Shown one piece after another: positions 45,441 through 57,400 of a stretch of 64,000 nucleotides of DNA; positions within the stretch are counted from its first letter, which is position 1, and every line of letters starts with the position of its first letter. The notes below the pieces were generated by a model. That model searched no databases, was not told the origin of the DNA, and saw only the letters and a list, made by a program, of their open reading frames with translations. Made by a program: the position numbers and the translations under genes. The stretch spans positions 3,589,001 through 3,653,000 of the forward strand of contig OY829661.1 in the NCBI GenBank assembly GCA_963691815.1, written 5' to 3'. Source of the DNA: Echiichthys vipera (Eukaryota > Chordata > Actinopteri > Perciformes > Trachinidae).

Positions 45441-46560
45441 GGTAATACATTTGCAAAATAGAAAGTAACTTTCAGTAATTTAGCAAAGTAATGATAAAGG
45501 ATATTGACTATTAACTGCAAAGTATGCTTTTTTAGTAATTGGAATCAGCCAAAAGCATAATTAGGCGTATTATTAGCACAGTAAGTATTCTAAATGAATA
45601 AAGCTTATATATTTTAAGACACTAATAAATATTGTTTAATGTACTTATAATACAAACAAAGAACACTTTAATTTGACTAATTAAGCATATATTAGTACAT
45701 ATAAAGCCATATGCCCTTTATGCATACTATACTTTAAAGTTGTACTCCATAAGAATTGAGCTACGTTGTTTCTAGCAGCCTCTGTGGCAGTAAGATGTAA
45801 CTGCAGGTGAGTCTGTTCTATCAGAGCCTCCATCTTGTCACGTTCACTGTCACTATGTGTTGACTATTGTATTCATTAATTTGGCTCTTTTGTGAACTTT
45901 ATTAAAACAGGTTCACCTCTTCACTTTCAGTCCACACATGTTCCTATTATTGTTGTTATTATTATTACTATATACTACCCTTATTACAAGCCTGACTCAG
46001 ATGTTGGAATTTCCGATTCCAGGTGAACACAGCATAACCATAGGTGAGACGTGGGCCGACAGACCAACCATAAGCAGCTTTACATGTTGCTCAGGGATAT
46101 TAGAATACTCAGCAAAGTAAAGCAAGTGCTTTCATCAGTAGCTCACATGATCCATCACCTTTGCAGCTCACTATTTGACAGATATTAACTTAAAGGGCAA
46201 TTAAATATGCAAATCTTACGGATTACGCGTGAAGTTCTTCCACTTTAGCACAAACAAGTACACTAAATACACTCAAGTTGAACTTTTTACAAGTTAATTA
46301 CAATCAAAATATATTTAATACAAAGTAAGTTCTTCCACTTTAGCACAAACAAGTACACTAAATACACTCAAGTTGAACTTTTTTACACTTTAATTACAAT
46401 CAAAATATAGAGTACACTCAATACACTCAAGTTGAACTTTTTACAATTTAACTACAATTAAAATCTATTTAATACAAAGTGACTTGTTCCAAAATAGCAT
46501 GCTTTAAGTGAACTGATCATGAACCCACTGGAAGTATACCGATGATTAGTGTGGCTTCAA
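45441..46560. repeat. AT-rich repeat island, right part
   Basis: Same composition as 39191-42530, with further AAGTACACT and AAGTATACT variants and a local tandem repeat at 46230-46490. No gene seen. Confidence 0.55.
46230..46490 (+). repeat. tandem repeat, about 95 bp, three units
   Basis: Two nearly identical units start AAGTTCTTCCACTTTAGCAC and include AATACACTCAAGTTGAACTT; a third, shorter unit starts at the AATACACTCAAG part (about 46420) and ends AATACAAAGTGAC. Confidence 0.85.
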
Positions 46561-47054
46561 GTATGCTCCATTTTAGAACACCGTCATCAGGAGTGTCTGT
46601 TCACGCTGAGCTCGGACCTTCTCCCCCGGTGTGACAGAGAGTGTGTGCGGTAGGCCTCGCTTCTGTCTCTAGATGGGGCCCTCCACTTACACGTTCCCGT
46701 GTGCGTAGCCGACGCGCGTGCGCCCGCTCCAGTTCCCCAGCTCTCTTGGTTTCAGCGCGAGGACAGAGGCCACTGTGGGACCGACAGTGAGGAAGCGTCT
46801 CTGCCGGAGTGCCCACGGGATGAACGCGGTGCCGTCCCCCGCTCTGAACACGCATCTTTCCCGCTCCTTCATGTCTGACTCCTCCGCGACCTGGAAAGTG
46901 CGCTTTCTCCCCGGACCCGGCTGCTGACTCTGGAAACAACAACAAGAAGCACTTGGGTCCAGCAGAAGCCCGGTCCGAACACCGGAGGCAGTTATCTGCA
47001 CACTTTTCCTCTCCGGTATTTCCCTGCGCTCCGCAGTGAGTGAACAGTGGCGCT
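46561..47054 (+). promoter_or_regulatory. ror2: CpG-rich region before the putative ror2 exon 1
   Basis: Sharp rise in GC and CpG (for example GTAGCCGACGCGCGTGCG near 46706) after 7 kb of AT-rich repeats, ending at the exon 1 ATG. It is a probable promoter and 5' UTR. No TATA box was identified. Confidence 0.5.
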
Positions 47055-47118
47055 ATGAACACCTTCCTGGAGAGTTTGCTCTGGATGCTTTTCTTCTTTC
47101 CAGCTCTGAGATGTGACG
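47055..47118 (+). CDS. ror2: signal-peptide exon, probable ror2 exon 1 (partial gene)
   Basis: ATG at 47055 opens MNTFLESLLWMLFFFPALRC and stops at the donor GACG|GTAAGT, one base into codon 22. The short polar start, hydrophobic core LLWMLFFFPAL and following Cys fit a cleaved signal peptide. The Kozak context is weak to moderate (CGCTATGA). In human, ROR2 follows SPTLC1 on the same strand at 9q22 and has a very long first intron, so position, orientation, signal peptide and the following 17 kb without exons support ror2, a Wnt5a-binding receptor tyrosine kinase. This is inference by synteny: signal peptides carry no family signature, and no Ig, Frizzled, kringle or kinase exon lies in the window. 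An in-frame upstream GTG is not used as a start in vertebrates. Confidence 0.6.
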
Positions 47119-48530
47119 GTAAGTCTCTTTCACACTGCAAGCTTCTTAAAGACGAGCTCGAACAGAGCAGGGGCGCATTGCCCAACACAGAGAGGGGATC
47201 CACGGTGAACTTAGTGCATCAGTGTCCTTCACATTCCGCTGTGAGACTGGGAAAGAGCCCGTGGCATGCCCGCTGCCTTTACGCGCCGAGGTGCTCTCAC
47301 ACAGTACTGCCCTACGGAGCCTCAGTGCAGCAACTACCAAATCACTAATAACAGGATTTATGCACAACTTTAGGCCTGGAAGTATGGAGGTTAGGATTGA
47401 TTTGGATACTGATTACTAAATGGCTCACTAGTAGACCATCATCCATAAACAGTGTGCCAAATATTCACTTGTTGGGACAATAAACTAACTTTTTTGTTTG
47501 TTCTTTCAGTCACTGCACTAAGGTTTGGTAGGGCAGAATAGATGGAGCTTTTCTCTGGACTTTCTCCTCTTGTAGTCTGAGTTGTAACACATTAATTGGC
47601 CCGTTTGGAGCTGGAGGTTTCACATCCCATCTGCAAAAAAAGGCTCATGGTTGCTTTTCACGGATGCACGGCACCCTGCACAGCTGCCTACACACGGCAG
47701 AGCTCTGTATCACCCTCCTGAAACATGGGCCCCTTATTTAAGAACACGGGGCTCGGTCCTGTCTGCACTTTAAAAGGACTCCTTCACGTTCATGTGCCCG
47801 TGTCGCAGACGGTGTGGTAGTTTGGAGTTTTGGGGGTGGGGGTGGGGGAGCGGGTTTGTGTGATCACTTAAACACTCTTTGTCCTCTTTCAGCTTGTTGA
47901 CTTGTGTTCCCTGGTCTTCACAGAAAGGAGCTTGTGTCAGACTCAAAGGGCCACTGTGTCGTTGTCATGTTAATTGAACGCATAGCTCGAGGTGATCTCG
48001 CTTCTTTGTCAGTCATGCTAATTCATTTACTCCCCCTGCGGGGGGCGAGGGCGCTGCAGATTTCCTGTTCCAGCTCTGGCTTTGAGGACTTACCATTTGG
48101 TATGAAGTGAAAGGGTCTTGGGGGGTGGGAGGTGGGTCGCTCACTGATTAGCACCTTCCTCCTTATTGGCTCTGCAGGCAGCATTTGTGAAGAGGCTCTG
48201 TGTTTGAAAAGGCACAGAGGAAAAGGCAGTTCTTGTCTTATGTGGTGTCTTATTTGATATTTATACACCAGACAACCAGTCCATCATCCTGTGCACCCCA
48301 CTTGATGTTTTCTGCTATTTGGAAACGTAGTTATTACCATTATCGGTGCAGATCTGATGTCAGGATGGCGGTGGGGGGGGGGGGGGGGGGGTATTTAACT
48401 CATACCATGTCACCATAAATCACTTCACAGAGGCTCACCATATCATTTAAAAAAGTACTGAACATGGAATCATTTACTGTTCTTACCTTTCTTATTTATT
48501 TGTCCTTAACAGCCAACACTTTTTACTCAA
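47119..48530. other. putative ror2 intron 1, first part
   Basis: Unassigned intron sequence with a G run of about 19 bases at 48373-48391. No second coding exon is seen. Confidence 0.5.
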
Positions 48531-49303
48531 CTGTTGTATTAGTAAATCATCATTTTAACTGTTACATTTGTAAATCATCATTTTAACTGTTACATTAGTA
48601 AATCATCATTTTATTTGTTATATTAGTAAATCATCATTTTAACTGTTATATTAGTAAATCATCATTTTAACTGTTATATTAGTAAATCATCATTTTAACT
48701 GTTATATTAGTAAATCATAATTTTAACTGCTATATTAGTAAATCATCATTTTAACTGTTATATTAGTAAATCATAATTTTAACTGTTATATTAGTAAATC
48801 ATCATTTACTGAACTGTTATATTAGTAAATCATCATTTTAACTGTTATATTAGTAAATCATCATTTTAACTGTTATATTAGTAAATCATCATTTTATCTG
48901 TAATATTAGTAAATCATCATTTTAACTGTTATATTAGTAAATCATCATTTATTTAACTGTTATATTAGTAAATCATCATTTTAACTGTTATATTAGTAAA
49001 TCATCATTTTACTGAACTGTTATATTAGTAAATCATCATTTTAACTGTTATATTAGTAAATCATCATTTTACTGAACTGTTATATTAGTAAATCATCATT
49101 TTAACTGTTATATTAGTAAATCATCATTTTAACTGTTATATTAGTAAATCCTCATTTGAACTGTTATATTAGTAAATCATCATTTTAACTGTTATATTAG
49201 TAAATCATCATTTTAACTGTTATATTAGTAAATCATCATTTGAACTGTTATATTAGTAAATCATCATTTTACTGAACTGTTATATTAGTAAATCATCATT
49301 TTA
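48531..49303 (+). repeat. 28-bp minisatellite, array 3
   Basis: About 27 copies of the same 28-bp unit as at 1-1436 and in the same orientation. Some junctions have the ACTGA spacer. It begins abruptly at 48531 after unique sequence. Confidence 0.97.
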
Positions 49304-49438
49304 AGGGTCTTCATGTAAAGTCTCCTCAGCCCCAGTTCTTCTCTCCATCTCCCTTTCCTCCCAGTGTAGGGGACTACTTTATGGATGATTAACAGATATG
49401 GATGAATATGAAAATATGAAGCCCTTTTTTAAAGCCTG
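49304..49438 (+). repeat. conserved flank of the 28-bp array, copy in putative ror2 intron
   Basis: Matches the inverted segment 5537-5672 over its whole length, then homology ends at AAAGCCTG. Confidence 0.85.
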
Positions 49439-49689
49439 TGTGTGTTTCCCGGGATCTGCCCCCATGATCCCAGTGTATATTCACCTGACAGTCTCAGGGC
49501 TGAACAGTATGGTCTAGTGATGTTTTCTGATATTTGGAAACATACACTATTAAGAAAACAAAGCACCAATGGGCTTCTTCCTTTGGTATTGACTTTGGTA
49601 ATCCACTTGAATGGACTTTACTATGAGAGGAGCTGGTACAGGGGCCAGTAGGTAAGTCTTTAAAACACTCTTTTAATAAACTCTGGGTT

Positions 49690-49969
49690 TACTAACTACG
49701 TTGTTGGTGCTTTGTTTTCTGTGTGAGGACTCTTCTAATGCTGCTGCAGAGGTTTGCTGTTATTTTCAGCAGCATTAGTGGTTAAAAAAGACATTTGAAT
49801 GTCTTCACTGTACTGCCCCGAGCTTATCACTGTTATCTAACAGCCGGTCACTCTCTCTCGCCGAGATTTCTCCGTTAATAGTTTAAATGAAAAAATTGTC
49901 TCGATGGCTTATTTGATGATCGAATTTGCCAAAAAAGACCCTTGGATGATTTTACACCGGAATTTCACT
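49690..49969. mobile_element. TTAA-flanked MITE, copy 1 (left end lost)
   Basis: Aligns with the copy at 62941-63264 from ACTAACTACGTTGTTGG through TGCCCCGAGCT to the right terminus CCGGAATTTCACT, which is followed by TTAA at 49970-49973. Read inward from the right, AGTGAAATTCCGG equals the left terminus of copy 2. The left inverted end is missing or diverged. Confidence 0.7.
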
Positions 49970-49973
49970 TTAA

Positions 49974-52331
49974 GATGTAAACACACTTAAGTTAGGTCAT
50001 CCATAGCTGCGTTTACTGTTTCAACAAGTTAGTTTTCACAGTGTAGTGAAATAAATGGTAACTAATGGCTGCCTGGAAGCTTGGGCAGTAAACAAACATG
50101 TAACTAGGATATCCTGGTTAAGGGCACAGCCATCTTGTAATATTGGAGCCAGAGTCTGCGCAGTAGTGATGATCACATAGTGGAGCCACTTTATCAAAGT
50201 CCTGTCCACCCGCCCAACCAATCGTGAGTCAATCACAGCTGTCAATCATGACATTTCACTCCGTCTTTATAGCGTCAATCAACTAATATAACTATAGCTA
50301 GAATCAAACGTATCCGAAAAATTAACACGTGAACAAACATCAGCGAGATAAAACCGACCTCAGATGACAAATCATCATTGGGAAAATGTATTTGAGGTGT
50401 ACTCTTCCACTGACGTGGAGTGGGCGGGGTTTATGACCTATACTGGTTCCAGCCACCAGGGGGCGGTTCAGATGCTGTGGTTTTACTTTTAGGAGCTGTC
50501 CATCTTATATACAGTGTACTAGTGGAACAGGCGGCTGAAGAATGCCACTGTGATATGTGGGGATAGTGTTACAGCACTACTCAAAAAGAAAAACACAGGT
50601 TAGACCCAGCTCTGTTGCTGGCCAACAGCCCACCGTGACACAAAAGGTCTGTCTCCGGAGCTGCCTGCTGCTTTGGTGATGTCCTCTGGTGGCGGAGGGC
50701 CCACAGGGCGCTCGACCAGCTAGCTGAGTCTTGTCTCTTTTAGGGTCTCATAAAGAGAGAGCAAGTGGGGCAAATAGAGGATGAGCCAATGAATGCGCTA
50801 CACGCAGCGTTACACGCAGCGCTACAATAAAATAAGATTTTAGCCATTTCAAATGGTAAAGAAAATGGAAAGTCAATATGTTGCAGTCAGTGTAGATATT
50901 GGGGCGTATGAGCTGCGACTGCATGAGTGGAGACAACTAGTCTGTGTGTACTTATTAGTGTCTTCCTGCCCACCATTTTGGCATTACTATGACCATTCTT
51001 TATCTGTTGTCGCATACTATAGGAGTCCATACTGAGAATGTGTTTGTCTTTGTTTGCTTTGAACTGGTGGTGTCAGCCTGTTGTCCTAGCTTGTGCAGGA
51101 AGGAAACAGAAGACGGTGGTGGAAAAGAGAACGATACAGATTGATTCAACATGCCAGTTGAGTGGTCTGCATTGAAAGTATTTTTAGAGAAATCTGCAAG
51201 AGGGATCTGAATAACAAGTTTATAACTAAAATCATGTGAAAGCATTGTATGGAAGATGAACCAGAAATAGCAGAGAGCCCCGGCAGCAGCTGTGAATGAG
51301 GTGGAAGCGTATTGCTAATGAGTAGCCACAGCCTTATGACTCACCATGTTGGGGTTAGAGTAGAAAGGCAGAGCTGCTGCTGGTGGAAATGGGGCCAGAG
51401 GGCCTTTTCTTTGCTGTGGGTGTGTTTAAGAGCTCTATCATCCCTGTGATCACATTTAACACAAACAGCCCAGCTGCATATCACTGCGCAGGGAGTAAAC
51501 AAACCAAATACTCAATGTTGTCTTGAAACATAAGCAGTTGTTCAAGAACTGTAACTACGGTAAAAAAAAAGTCTTTGGTCTTGTTTTGTACCCAATATAA
51601 CCGAGTGCAACACCATAAATGCCTTTGAGGGGAGTGTTTGAAAGTGTGAATCATTTCAACAATTACTTTATCCATGGGATGTCAATGATAAACCGTTTAA
51701 TAGTTCACCATTTTTGACCGATTAATACTATCTGTTAAACAGTTATACTATACAGTGTATCTCCCTATATATAGACATGGATATATATCTCTATATTATT
51801 TTGAAAGTATGTCCAAACCTCTCTACCGGTCAGGTGAGCGGGTCAGAAAATAAAGTCCAAATGAGCCTGCCTACTTCGTTTCTTCCAGCTTCAGCTCAAC
51901 AGTTTTAAACACTTTACCTTTATATGTACTTGGACTAGTATTGTGACAATACTGAAATTTCTAACTTTAATATGATGCTTTGAAAAATATAGACACTTCT
52001 AAAACTTCTCCTGTCGCTCTCCCCTCTCTATTCAGCAGCGTCTCCAGAAGAGGTAAAGGTAGATATAACAAGCTAAAGTTAAGTTGGATTGATTTTTCAG
52101 TTTCAAAGAACATTAATGTTATTCTCTGTTGATATTCACAGATAACTTATTATAGCCTAGCAGTCTATATAAGTATTGATTATATAAGCAAGTATAAAAA
52201 GCAAGGAAGTAGTATAGTGTATAAATAGTTGTAAATAGATAAGTTCTAATGTTTGTTTGGTGAAGTGTGACTTCATTATTTATATAATAATATTACACAT
52301 ATTTTGCTGTATTCAGAGATTGTAAAGATGA
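49974..52331. other. putative ror2 intron 1, unassigned
   Basis: Includes old teleost repeat sequence near 50140-50520 (AGCCACCAGGGGGCGGTTC, CATCTTATATACAGTG). No exon-like frame or RNA gene recognised. Confidence 0.5.
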
Positions 52332-52505
52332 TTTTTTTTTGACAGTTTTTCAAGTCTTTATTATAAAGGACACACAGGAAACAGGGCGAGACGGAGAGGG
52401 GGAAACATGCAGCAAAGGGCTGCAGGTCGGAGTCGAACCCGCTGCAACTGCCTCAAGGACCTTCAGCCTCTGTACATGGGGAAACCGCTCCAACCACTGA
52501 TTTTA
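52332..52505 (-). mobile_element. tRNA-derived SINE
   Basis: Minus strand: AGTGGTTGGAGCGGTTTCCC (A-box region), GAAGGTCCTTGAGGCAGTTG, GCGGGTTCGACTCCGACC (B box), CTGCAGCCCTTTGCTGCATG, a C/T-rich stretch, and AATAAAGACTTG at the 3' end. This is the most complete of three related copies in the window. Confidence 0.8.
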
Positions 52506-54139
52506 GCTGTTACTTTGCTGACTGCAGTGTTATGATAACAGTTCTCCTAACAACGTGCTGCTTCACCCTACGTAAAACCATCCCCACCACATTATTTCCT
52601 GAGTGTTGCTAATATGATTTTTTCCTGGAACTATTTCTGAAAGCAGACATAAAACTTCAGGTCAGAGTGATTAATGCACACTCTCATTCTCTAGTTGGGG
52701 GAAGTAATGTATTCAGGCTGTTGTAATCACGTGCCCCACCAATCAAACTAGACTCAGCTTAATACATACATCTGCCACTGCTGCGTGAAACCTGTCTGCG
52801 GTGTGATGTGTTGCATGAACTAATGGCTTTGTTATTTAGCTACAGGCCAGGTACTAATGTGACTCACAAACATAAGGAGAGATGGTTAACTGTTGCATGG
52901 CAGACACACTACAAGCCTTTCCCAAAGTTTCATTGCCCACGCCATCTACTGTATTACACCCTGTCAGTGTTTCCCTCCTTCCGTGCAGCTGTGAAGTGTA
53001 ACAGTGCGTAGCAGCACCGGACACGCCAGAGCAGTTAGCCAGAGGTCAGTCCATTAATCCAGATTATGTGGAAATGTGAGGAAAGTGTTCTGGGGCCTGG
53101 GTATTCCTATAACTTTACGATGGACCAACAGTATGAAGGTTGAGTTGGAGCCGTCTACAGTATGTCCCATATTTGGGCATGAAGTCAGAGTGACATGTTG
53201 GAAGACGACGTAACTTCAGAGCCCAGACACACCACACCAACATAAAAGAACCAGTGGTGACAGAGGCAGACTGTTCACCGCCTCACGTCAATAAAACACA
53301 TTTCATTTCATTCAGTGCACTTGTGGGTTGTATTGCTACAGCCTGCAGTAGCAGTAGCTCCTGGTGGTTAAAGTTTGAATATGAAGAATCTTTATTAAGA
53401 GCTATATATATATATTTTTTTTAAAACAATTCAACCATGGGGCATTTTAAGGGGTACAGAATGAAAGTAGTGTTTTTCTATAAAAAAAATACATTTAGTC
53501 TGAATTAATATTTAAAATTTTTTAAGGGATTTGACAATGACTTTCTGTCCCGTTCTGTTTCCATAGTAGCAGCCAATAGCGTTGGGCGTTGCTGGTTGCC
53601 AGGGTTGTCTGTTGTTGGGTGCAGCTACTGTAGGCTGGCACTGGGTGAAATGGAGTTTGCCAATCCTGCAGCTGCTTCAGAGCCTCAGGGAAGGGGGCGT
53701 TATTTGTCCCAGCAGCTGAGTGAGCGGAGACGGGCAACAACCAGAGTCACGATAGGCCGAGCATTCACTCCATGGACTGAGAGAAAGGAGAGAAACGCCA
53801 TTCAAAGGCACGCCCACATGGCTACGTTTCTCCTTGATCGCTAACATCACCTTCATCTTTACTTAGCTGGAACGGCTAATGCTAACGGCTAATGCTAACT
53901 GTCAGTCAAACTCCTCTAATACTTGTTTTTATGGTGTTATTTTCCAGAGGGGACGGGTTCAAACAGGCTCAAACAGACTCTGGTCTCCTGTAGCTACTAG
54001 GCCGGGTCTGACCAACCTTGCAGCCTAAGTGGTGGAATTATTTTTTGTTTTGTTGCAACAACAATCTTTAGACACTAGATGGCGGTGTTCTGCTCATTCT
54101 CCATATTCAATCTTTAATGTTAGCTAATGTTTGCTAACT
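52506..54139. other. putative ror2 intron 1, unassigned
   Basis: No gene. At about 53737-53842 the + strand reads TRVTIGRAFTPWTERKER and HMATFLLDR, which looks like a remnant of a transposon-encoded protein (tentative). Confidence 0.45.
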
Positions 54140-54440
54140 ATTGTGAAGGTGATCCGTAAAGAATGCTTTGAGGAAATTTCTTCAAATTGGACACAAATGT
54201 CCACTTAGAGTCAAGGAGGACCTCTTTAGATTTTGGAGGTCAAAGGTTACAATGACCTCACAAAATGTTTCACTGGCCACAAGAATTCCTACGCTAATTA
54301 TGACAAAATTTTTCACACAAATGTCTAACAAGATAAAATGATGCAGTGGTGACATTTTATATCCAAAAGGTCAACGGTCACCTAACTGTGACATCGTAAT
54401 GTTTTTGTCCATTATTCAGCGCCATAACTCAGAAAACTGT
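54140..54440. repeat. old dispersed teleost repeat
   Basis: Contains TTTTGGAGGTCAAAGGTTAC, ATTATGACAAAATTTTTCAC, TTTATATCCAAAAGGTCAAC and CATTATTCAGCGCCATAAC, a block common in fish introns. Superfamily not assigned. Confidence 0.5.
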
Positions 54441-57400
54441 GCTGATTGATCTGCTGCCAGGTTGAAGATGTGTTTGAAGTGTTTCGGCAAAAAATACACT
54501 CAATACCTTTTGTTAAATTCCTTGCAGGCAACATCAGCACACCTTATATTGCGAACAGAACGGCCCCTCAGCATGGGGATAAATACAGTGATCCATTTAT
54601 CTTTTGCGTGTATAATAAACTGTGTATCACATGTACTGCCACTTCCTCCCAACAGAAGTCTTAGATTTATTACAGTATATGTCACCTGCTGCAGTTTTAA
54701 TACGACCTTTTCATCAGCCTCATCACAGGGTTTCATAGCCAACTTCCTTCCATCAGTGCTACTGCCTAGTCATTCAGACTGCTACAGTGGTGGCTTTGTT
54801 CTTAGTTGCAGCTAATTGCTGAGTGGTGACAAGCATTTAAAGGAGTGTGGAACAGCTTGAGGGAGGTTGAGGTGCTATTGTGTTGATATACACAGAGCTG
54901 TACCACAACACACAGGCAGATCCAGACACTACGGTAGTTTTGACATTTCCAGACTGACTGATGACAAAACTAGAACCCTCCAGATGCATAAAAACGTTTT
55001 TTTTAGATTAACAACTGAAACTGTGTGTTCCCACAAAGACGATATGCTTACTAAGTGACCATTGTCAGTGTGTCTCCATGCTCATCAGTAACCCGAAAAT
55101 GTTCTTTCCCCGGTTAAGGGAATAATCGGATTATTGAAGTTTCCCTCATATACATGAGCAGGGGTTGAATGGGAAAATGACGGATTAACTCTTCCTCCAG
55201 TACAGTAGGTGGCGCTCCGCCAACATTCAGCTGACCTGAATACAACTTTATTTTCTAGTTCACCTTTGTCAAAATCACAAACGGCTGAAAACAGGTTTTA
55301 TTACCACGGCGAAGTCCTCCTTCGGTTCAAAGGTAACTCTATTATTGTTGGTTTTATGTTGTTTTTGGTGCGGTTGCTTCCTGATTTATTCTATACGGGT
55401 CAAAAGCCACTGCAGCGGAGTGGGGAGGGGGAGTTCTAACCCACGGAGCATGCGCAGACACAAGACCCAATAATAATCCAGGCAAAGCCTTTACATGCGA
55501 GAAAACCTTTGGTTAGCTATGTTTGTTAACTAGTACCGTGTTTACATGGTGTTTGAGAATCCAGAGTATGCCCTTAACCCTAATATAATCTAGTTTATAA
55601 ACTACATGTAAACGCAGTGAGTCACAACTACAGGTTGCAATGGCCTCTAGCCCAGAAACACTTGCCACACATATGTTTTAAAAAGAGCACTGGTGTACAT
55701 TTAAAGCCTCTGTGTGTAGGATTTCCTTACTTTGGTACCTGTGTAGAGACAGCATGCATGCTTCTACCCCCATTCTCCAGTGTAAACACTGCTACAACCA
55801 CTTTTAATGTGAATAGAGCCATAGAGGCACACTAAGCAGCAAAAAGAAGGGTTTACCCATGGCAGTCATCCATGAAAGGGTCAAAGACAGGTTGTGTGTA
55901 CTTGTTACCCAGTGTTCTCTGAAAAGTGGTACGAGTGACACGTTTTGAATGAGGGAATGCAGAGAGCCAAAAGTTTATGTAAGTTGTCTGTGGGGGAGGA
56001 GGGTATAGAGACTAAAACCTGCTTCAAAATAAGTTTCAAGAATCTTCTTACAGCAGCTTAGAACCTGAAACCTCACTGATGAGCATTTTACCTTATACCA
56101 TTACATAAACACATTATTATATTATTATTATTATTATTATTAGGGGTGTCATGATTTTGATTCTAAATTGAACATTGATTAAATGAGCGTACAGTTTTGA
56201 TCATCAAAGTCAAAAGCAGGATCCACTGTTCTCTCCGTATTGTTTTTCTCTTCAACCCGTCTACTACCACATCAAATCCAAAGAAAAAAACAACAACAAC
56301 ACTACCTAATGGAGTGTACCCAGCTGACAGTGCAGCTTAGTGGTGGCATGCAGCACGTTAGCGTACCAGTAGACTGCTGCTGTACTCTTGCAGACACCTT
56401 GACCACTGTCGGAGTCATGAGGCTGCAACAACACAACCGTAAAATCCTCCTGTTTCCTGTAAGACATTGGTGTGACAGCATTTAGCCTTCCTTGTGAGTT
56501 AAGTAACCAGTGGTAAAGCGTGTGGGCGTCTACAGGGACTTTTTAAACTCAAACTGTTGTCTGAAATGACCCTTCTGCCGTCCAGTGTTTTTTGTTGTTT
56601 TATCACATAGTTCTTTTAAAAAAGAATTTCAATATAAAAATAACAGTTGTCATTAAAATGATCTCTTGATCTGTACCAATAAGACTCCACAGTGACATAA
56701 TCTATAAAGAATCTGTGTAGGAATGTAGAATCTGTAGCAGTCGTGCTTTGGTGCATGCAGGTAAACGGTCTGTGTGGAGAGTGAAAGACCCTATCGGCTA
56801 TCGTCTGATGACAATTTAGCCAACATTAGCTTTTTGTTATTATTTATCTGCACCCGTGCAGATATCTGTTTATAGAGACGTCGTCTCTCAACTCCAACTC
56901 CATTCTTACGTATGAAGTTGCTAATCGGACTGTAAACAATGGCCGTCGCTTGTTGTGGCTCAGCATAAATAAGAGACTCATAAAGGATGTTTGCAGATGT
57001 GACAGGTTTAATTGTCAAGAAAGAATCTCAGAGCAATATCTCATTTCAGTTATATAGTGCTCAACAGGCATCTGATATGCATAGACGAGGGAAGACGAGG
57101 GAATGGGAACAACTGGTCTATAATACCGTACTGCAGGCTAAATGCTTCCCTTCATTTAAGTATAAAAGCAAATAATACTTTGGAAGAAAAACGCTGTAAC
57201 TGCAATACTGACTCCAGCTTATCTGACCACGATGATCAGCTGGAAACCACAGCAACACTGAGGAGCTTTTAACCCTTTCCTGTAGTTGTTTATGTGAGGT
57301 GACAACACAGAGAGAAATGACAGGAAGTGTACTGCTGCATGTTGGTGTGTCTCTGGCCTGGTACTAATTATATTCCTGGATCTGGAACTAATTAGAGCGA

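Noticed and set aside
48303..49541. Short direct repeat (TGATGTTTTCTG.TATTTGGAAAC) on both sides of array 3 as a target-site duplication
   Set aside because: The 24-bp matches (48303-48326 and 49519-49541) have mismatches and lie well outside the array and its flank, so they do not define an insertion boundary.
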